Origin: Curtobacterium sp. MCBD17_035
GTDB lineage: Bacteria; Actinomycetota; Actinomycetes; Actinomycetales; Microbacteriaceae
Reading direction: 5' to 3'
NCBI RefSeq assembly: GCF_003234815.2
Contig: NZ_CP126279.1
Coordinates: forward strand, 3,224,001 to 3,288,000
Length of the DNA stretch: 64,000 bases
Under the pieces are notes generated by a model that saw only the letters and a program-made list of their open reading frames with translations, was not told where the DNA came from and ran no database searches. The position numbers and the translations under genes were made by a program. Shown in pieces: positions 60,245-64,000 of this stretch; the stretch's first letter is position 1; every line of letters starts with the position of its first letter.

Positions 60245-60267
60245 CAACGACAACTGCGCGGTCGTTG
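60245..60267. terminator. Bidirectional hairpin between convergent genes
   Basis: caacgac (60245-60251) pairs with gtcgttg (60261-60267). A second stem of gcgcgc arms follows. Between the zinc-ribbon gene and the flavin reductase, it may end transcripts from both sides. Confidence 0.5.
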
Positions 60268-60312
60268 ACGCGCGCACTTCGTCGTCCACGCGCGCACTCC
60301 CGCACGCCGCCC

Positions 60313-60813
60313 TCAATCCGCCAGCACGCGCGCCGTCCGCCGGTGCCACACGAGCGGCTCGGCCTCGTCGTCCGCGGCCACGGCGAGCACGCGGAGCACC
60401 ACCAGGTCGTGGTCACCCGTCCGCAGCACGTCGGCGACGACGCACTCGAGCCACACGGGCGCGCCGTCGAGCAGGAGTGCTCCGGTCGTGGTGATCGTGA
60501 ACGGCAGGTCCCGTAACCGGCTCGAGCGGTCACGTGACGCCAGTTGCCGCGTCCGCTCCACGTGCCCCGTCCCGAGCACCGAGATCCCCAGCACAGGAGC
60601 GTCGAGCAGGTCGGGCCACGTCGTCGAGGTGTGCTGGACCGCGAACGACACCATCGGCGGCTCGTACGACACCCCGACGCTGAACGACGACACGACCATC
60701 ACGACGGGGAGCTCACCCGCGACGGCGCCGATCGCCGCGACCCCGCTCGGGTGTTCCGCGAACGCGTCGCGGACGGCCTCGGGGCTGACCCCCGGACCGA
60801 CGACCGGGCGCAT
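60313..60813 (-). CDS. Flavin reductase family protein
   Basis: 166 residues. It has the flavin-reductase fold: HPSGVAAIGAVAG at the start, MVVSSFSVGVSYEPPMVSFAVQ for the flavin, and GDHDLVVLRVLAV at the C-terminus. It would reduce FMN with NAD(P)H and hand FMNH2 to the monooxygenase. Its ATG shares one base with the stop of the transporter-kinase fusion (TGATG), so the two are coupled. Last gene of the operon. Confidence 0.92.
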   Translation of the reverse strand: MRPVVGPGVSPEAVRDAFAEHPSGVAAIGAVAGELPVVMVVSSFSVGVSYEPPMVSFAVQHTSTTWPDLLDAPVLGISVLGTGHVERTRQLASRDRSSRLRDLPFTITTTGALLLDGAPVWLECVVADVLRTGDHDLVVLRVLAVAADDEAEPLVWHRRTARVLAD

Positions 60814-62729
60814 CACCGGGTGACCTCCGTCCCGGGCAGGACGGTCCGGTCGGAGGCCGGCGTGCCGGACCGGTGCCGGGCCTCCCGTTCGTCGTCCCGC
60901 ATCGCCGCGACCAGTGCGTCGACATCGGGGAAGGCGCGCTGTTGGCGGAGCAGCTGCTCGACGACGAGGTCGACCCGCTCGCCGTACAGGTCGCCGTCGA
61001 AGTCCAGCACGTGCGCCTCGACCGTGTGGTCGCGGCCCTGGAACGTCTCGTTGCCGCCCACGGACACGAGCGCTGGTCGCGGGGTCGCCCACGACGCGGC
61101 ACGGAACCGGCCGAGGTACACGCCGTCGGGTGGCAGGGCGTCGGGGTCGTCGAGCGCGAGGTTCGCCGTCGGGTAGCCGAGCACGCGGCCGGTCGCCACA
61201 CCGTGCACGACGACGCCCGTCAGCGGCGGCGGGCCCCCGGCGGCGTCCGGCACCCACTGGCCCCCGGTAGCGTCCGGCACACGCGGGGCCCCGGCGGCGT
61301 CCGGCACCCGCGCGGCCCCGGCGGCGTCCTCGGGCCCCCGTCCCTCCTCGGCGGGGGCCACCGGCAGCCGCGACGCCGCGACCACCGCGCCCACCGCCAC
61401 GACGGCGAGCACCCCGAGCGCCGCAGCGGCACCACCGGCACCGGCGAGCACGACGGCGGTCACCGCGCTCCCGAGCACCGCACCGAGCTGCTTGACGCCG
61501 TTGAACGCACCGGAGGCCGCACCGAGCGATCCCGGTGCCACGCCCGTGACGGCGGCGAGCGAGAACGGTGCCCAGACGAACGCGTTCGCGACGCCGAACA
61601 ACGCGAACGCCGCGGCGAGCGCCACGGGTCCGGCGTCGACCTCCACGAGCACGGCCGTCGCGGTGAGGGCGACGACCAGGCAGGCCGCGCCCACGACCGC
61701 GCCGGTCCGGGCTCCCGCCCGGTTGGTGACCCTGGCGGCCACGGGTGCGGCGGCGAGCGCAGCGACGCCCATCGGCACGAGGGTCAGGGCCGCGGACACG
61801 ACGTCGAGCCCGCGGTCGTCCTGCAGGTGGAGCATGAGCGGGATCGGCGCCGACCCCACGCACCACGACGCGGCGGCGGCGCCCGAGGCCCCGGTGCGGA
61901 ACGAGTGCGAACGGAACAGCGCCCCGGGCAGCAGCGCGGCCGCCTGGTCGTGACGCTGGAGCCCCAGGACGACCCCGACGAGCACGACTCCGGCGACGAC
62001 GAGCGCCCACCGCGGGAGGCCCGCGACCGACCCGGTGCCGTCCCCCGTCCCCTGCACCCCGAGCACGAACGCCAGCACCCCGAGCGCGACGCCGCCCATC
62101 GCCCACGCGGGCACCCGGGCGTGCGACCGCGGCGACCGCGGGACCCACCGGAGCACGGCGGCGCCCGCCAGGACCCCGACCGGCACGTTGACCCAGAACA
62201 CGGCGGGCCATCCCCAGGCCGCGACGAGGAACCCGCCGACGAGCGGGCCGGCGACCGTGGCCGCGCCGCCGCCGGCGCTCCAGACGGTGAGTGCGACGGC
62301 GAGCCGCGGTGGCCGGAACAGCGCGCGGATGGCGGGCAGGCACTGGGGCGTCATGAGCGCTGCCCCGACGCCCTGCACCACCCGCCAGGCGACGAGCAGG
62401 CCGATCGCGGGCGCGAGCGCGGCGAACACGGATCCGACGACGAAGGCCCCGAGCCCGACGAGGTACACCCGGCGGCCGCCGAACCGGTCGCCGAGCCGCC
62501 CGGCCACCACGAGGGGCACCGCGAACGCGAGCAGATACCCGCTGTTCACCCAGAGCGCGGCCGTCGCGTCGACGCGCAGGTCGTCGACGAGCGCCGGCAA
62601 CGCCACCGACGTGACGGTGCTGTCGAGCATGAGCACGAAGAACCCGGTGCACAGGCCGGCGAGCGCGAGCCACGGACGGGAGGCCCGGCCCCCGCCCGCC
62701 CCGACCGGCGCCGTCGCCACCGCGGTCAC
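60813..62729 (-). CDS. DHA2-type MFS transporter fused to a riboflavin kinase domain
   Basis: 638 residues. Residues 1-450 are an EmrB/QacA-like MFS protein with 12-14 helices, [15 protein letters not shown] in helix 1 and [11 protein letters not shown] in the first loop. Residues 454-500 are a linker of 9-residue VPDAAG repeats. Residues 501-613 match the riboflavin kinase domain of Rib[11 protein letters not shown] (Thr521, Asn523 for Mg-ATP), [10 protein letters not shown], and the catalytic Glu571 in [14 protein letters not shown]. The FMN adenylyltransferase half is absent. Inferred: riboflavin uptake with phosphorylation to FMN, or an exporter tied to FMN supply. GTG start, one base after the monooxygenase stop. 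Confidence 0.88.
   Translation of the reverse strand: MTAVATAPVGAGGGRASRPWLALAGLCTGFFVLMLDSTVTSVALPALVDDLRVDATAALWVNSGYLLAFAVPLVVAGRLGDRFGGRRVYLVGLGAFVVGSVFAALAPAIGLLVAWRVVQGVGAALMTPQCLPAIRALFRPPRLAVALTVWSAGGGAATVAGPLVGGFLVAAWGWPAVFWVNVPVGVLAGAAVLRWVPRSPRSHARVPAWAMGGVALGVLAFVLGVQGTGDGTGSVAGLPRWALVVAGVVLVGVVLGLQRHDQAAALLPGALFRSHSFRTGASGAAAASWCVGSAPIPLMLHLQDDRGLDVVSAALTLVPMGVAALAAAPVAARVTNRAGARTGAVVGAACLVVALTATAVLVEVDAGPVALAAAFALFGVANAFVWAPFSLAAVTGVAPGSLGAASGAFNGVKQLGAVLGSAVTAVVLAGAGGAAAALGVLAVVAVGAVVAASRLPVAPAEEGRGPEDAAGAARVPDAAGAPRVPDATGGQWVPDAAGGPPPLTGVVVHGVATGRVLGYPTANLALDDPDALPPDGVYLGRFRAASWATPRPALVSVGGNETFQGRDHTVEAHVLDFDGDLYGERVDLVVEQLLRQQRAFPDVDALVAAMRDDEREARHRSGTPASDRTVLPGTEVTR
61234..61331. 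repeat. 27-bp tandem repeats in the MFS-kinase linker
   Basis: About 3.5 units starting at 61234, 61261, 61288 and 61315 encode the 9-residue repeat (RVPDAAGAP-like) joining the two domains. The unit length keeps the frame, so copy number could change without breaking the protein. Confidence 0.85.
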
Positions 62730-62730
62730 C

Positions 62731-64000
62731 TCACACCGCCAGGTTCTCGCGGAGCGTGCGACCGGGATAGCGGGGGGCGAGCGCGCCGCGGGCCCGGAGC
62801 TCGGGCACGAGCAGCTCGCTCAGCTCCGCGAACCCCGACGGCATGCCGAGCGGGGTCGAGAGCATGTAGCCCCCGCGGGCTCCGGTCGTGGCGTGGTTCT
62901 CCTCGAGGGCGTCGGCGATCTCGGCCGGATCCCCGAGCAGCGTGTGGTCGAGTCCGGTCGCGGAGGCCCACCCGTGGTCGAAGAACTCGTCGCGGGTCAT
63001 CGTGTGGTCCGCCCCGTGCTCCGCGACGAGGGTGCCGACGAGTCCGCCGGGACTGGCCTGCGCCGCGACGATGGCGTCCTGGAGTTCCCCCAGCCGGAAC
63101 GTGGTCGGCAGGGTCGAGAAGTCGTACCCGGCGTTGTGCGACAGGAACGCGCCGACGGCCTCGTGGTCCCAGGCGCGCAGGACCTCGTCCCGTCGCGTGG
63201 CCGCCTCGCGCCGGGTGCGCCCGACGATCACCTGTGTCGCCCACAGGATCCCGACCGAGGCGGGGTCCCGGCCCTCGGTGCGCAGGGCGTCGTCGAGCAT
63301 CGCGCGGTGCCGGCGCTGCCCCGCGACCCCGCCGCCGAAGCCGAACACGAGGTCCGCGAACGAGGCCGACGCCGCGATGCCCCGCGGGGAGTTGCCGGCC
63401 TGCACGACCACGGGGTGGACCTGCGGGCTGGGCACGCTCGCGAGCGGCCCGCGGACCCGGAAGAACCGGCCTTCGTGGTCGATCGGGTGCACTCCGGCGG
63501 GGTCGGCGAAGCGTCCCGTCGTCCGGTCGCGCACGATCGCGTCGGGCGACACGGAGTCCCAGAGCGCACGGCACACCGCGATGAACTCCTCCATCCGCTC
63601 GTACCGGAGGTCGTGGTCCATGAGCTCCGCGGACCCGTAGTTCTCGGCGTCGGCACCACGGGTCGAGGCCACGACGTTGAACGCGATCCGGCCGTTCGTG
63701 ACGTGGTCGAGCGAGTTGAGCAGGCGCGCGACGGTGAACGGGTGCATGAACGTCGACGAGTACGTCAGCCCGAAGCCGATGTGCTCGGTCGCGGTCGACA
63801 TCGCGGCGATGACCGGCGCCATGTCGTGCCGCGGCCACTGGATGCCCCACTCGACCGCGGCGTCCATGCTGCCCCGCCAGGTGTTCGGGATGCCCGAGCC
63901 GTCCCCGAAGAACAGCATGTCCACACCGGCGCGTTCCGCGGTCCGGGCGAGTTCGGCGTACATCCGGACGTCGGGGAACTCCTGCCCGATCCAGCTGCCG
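62731..64000 (-). CDS. NtaA/SnaA/DszA-family FMNH2-dependent monooxygenase, 5' truncated
   Basis: At least 423 residues; the N-terminus runs off the window. Luciferase-like fold with the family motifs [42 protein letters not shown] and [15 protein letters not shown]. These enzymes use FMNH2 from a separate reductase to oxidise N- or S-containing compounds (nitrilotriacetate, EDTA, pristinamycin, dibenzothiophene sulfone). The substrate here is unknown. It is directly followed by the transporter-riboflavin kinase fusion and the reductase. Confidence 0.94.
   Translation of the reverse strand, partial: GSWIGQEFPDVRMYAELARTAERAGVDMLFFGDGSGIPNTWRGSMDAAVEWGIQWPRHDMAPVIAAMSTATEHIGFGLTYSSTFMHPFTVARLLNSLDHVTNGRIAFNVVASTRGADAENYGSAELMDHDLRYERMEEFIAVCRALWDSVSPDAIVRDRTTGRFADPAGVHPIDHEGRFFRVRGPLASVPSPQVHPVVVQAGNSPRGIAASASFADLVFGFGGGVAGQRRHRAMLDDALRTEGRDPASVGILWATQVIVGRTRREAATRRDEVLRAWDHEAVGAFLSHNAGYDFSTLPTTFRLGELQDAIVAAQASPGGLVGTLVAEHGADHTMTRDEFFDHGWASATGLDHTLLGDPAEIADALEENHATTGARGGYMLSTPLGMPSGFAELSELLVPELRARGALAPRYPGRTLRENLAV

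Noticed and set aside
62700-64000. FMN riboswitch for the flavin operon
   Set aside because: The operon start is outside the window, and no RFN-like element is visible between the genes present.
1-64000. tRNA or rRNA genes
   Set aside because: No T-loop-like ggttcgaatcc or rRNA-like segments were noticed on reading; a covariance-model scan was not possible.

Overview
The window is very GC-rich DNA from an actinobacterium. Codon use, dense packing with 4-base start/stop overlaps, many leaderless genes with a TANNNT -10 box 6-7 bases before the start codon, a monomeric NADP isocitrate dehydrogenase, and several Microbacteriaceae-type small proteins (DUF6458-like, DUF6197-like) suggest Microbacteriaceae, perhaps Curtobacterium; the genus is an inference. 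It looks like an accessory, plant- or soil-associated part of a chromosome: sugar, arabinoside and peptide catabolism. No rRNA, tRNA, CRISPR array or intact transposon was seen.

Layout. 1-8.8 kb: tail of a peptide ABC permease, two small genes, a lone AAA ATPase behind paired AT-rich palindromes, a secreted S53 peptidase with lectin repeats whose signal peptide is out of frame, a sugar porter with a MarR regulator, two tiny coupled ORFs and a GNAT. 9-15 kb: a ribose operon (rbsR-A-C-B-K-D) with a double LacI-type operator. 15-22.9 kb: pentanucleotide array, quinone-reductase-like enzyme, secreted GH43, a 55-residue small ORF, membrane protein, a deleted toxin-antitoxin remnant, small kinase, SGNH hydrolase, epimerase, and an intact Phd/VapC pair.

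22.9-35 kb: eleven co-directional, mostly overlapping genes. They encode a peptide ABC importer (binding protein, two permeases, two ATPases), M55 D-aminopeptidase, isoaspartyl peptidase, RpiR regulator, SDR, DUF885 peptidase-like protein and a ketopantoate-reductase-like enzyme: import and breakdown of unusual (D- or isoaspartyl-) peptides. 35-49.7 kb: GNAT, shikimate-dehydrogenase-like protein, AraC/GAF-ANTAR regulator pair, SRPBCC plus phytoene-desaturase-like pair, MacB-type ABC exporter, aminoglycoside-phosphotransferase-like kinase, FAD oxidase, UdgX, isocitrate dehydrogenase. 49.8-56.4 kb: a GH127 arabinofuranosidase/ABC importer operon with a divergent LacI regulator. 56.5-60.2 kb: GT2 transferase, sortase and its overlapping cell-surface partner, zinc-ribbon protein.

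60.3-64 kb holds the most unusual system: a tightly coupled operon of an NtaA/SnaA/DszA-type FMNH2-dependent monooxygenase (cut by the window edge), a DHA2 transporter fused to a riboflavin-kinase domain, and a flavin reductase. The operon would encode its oxygenase, its reductase, and an enzyme able to make FMN from riboflavin joined to a membrane transporter.
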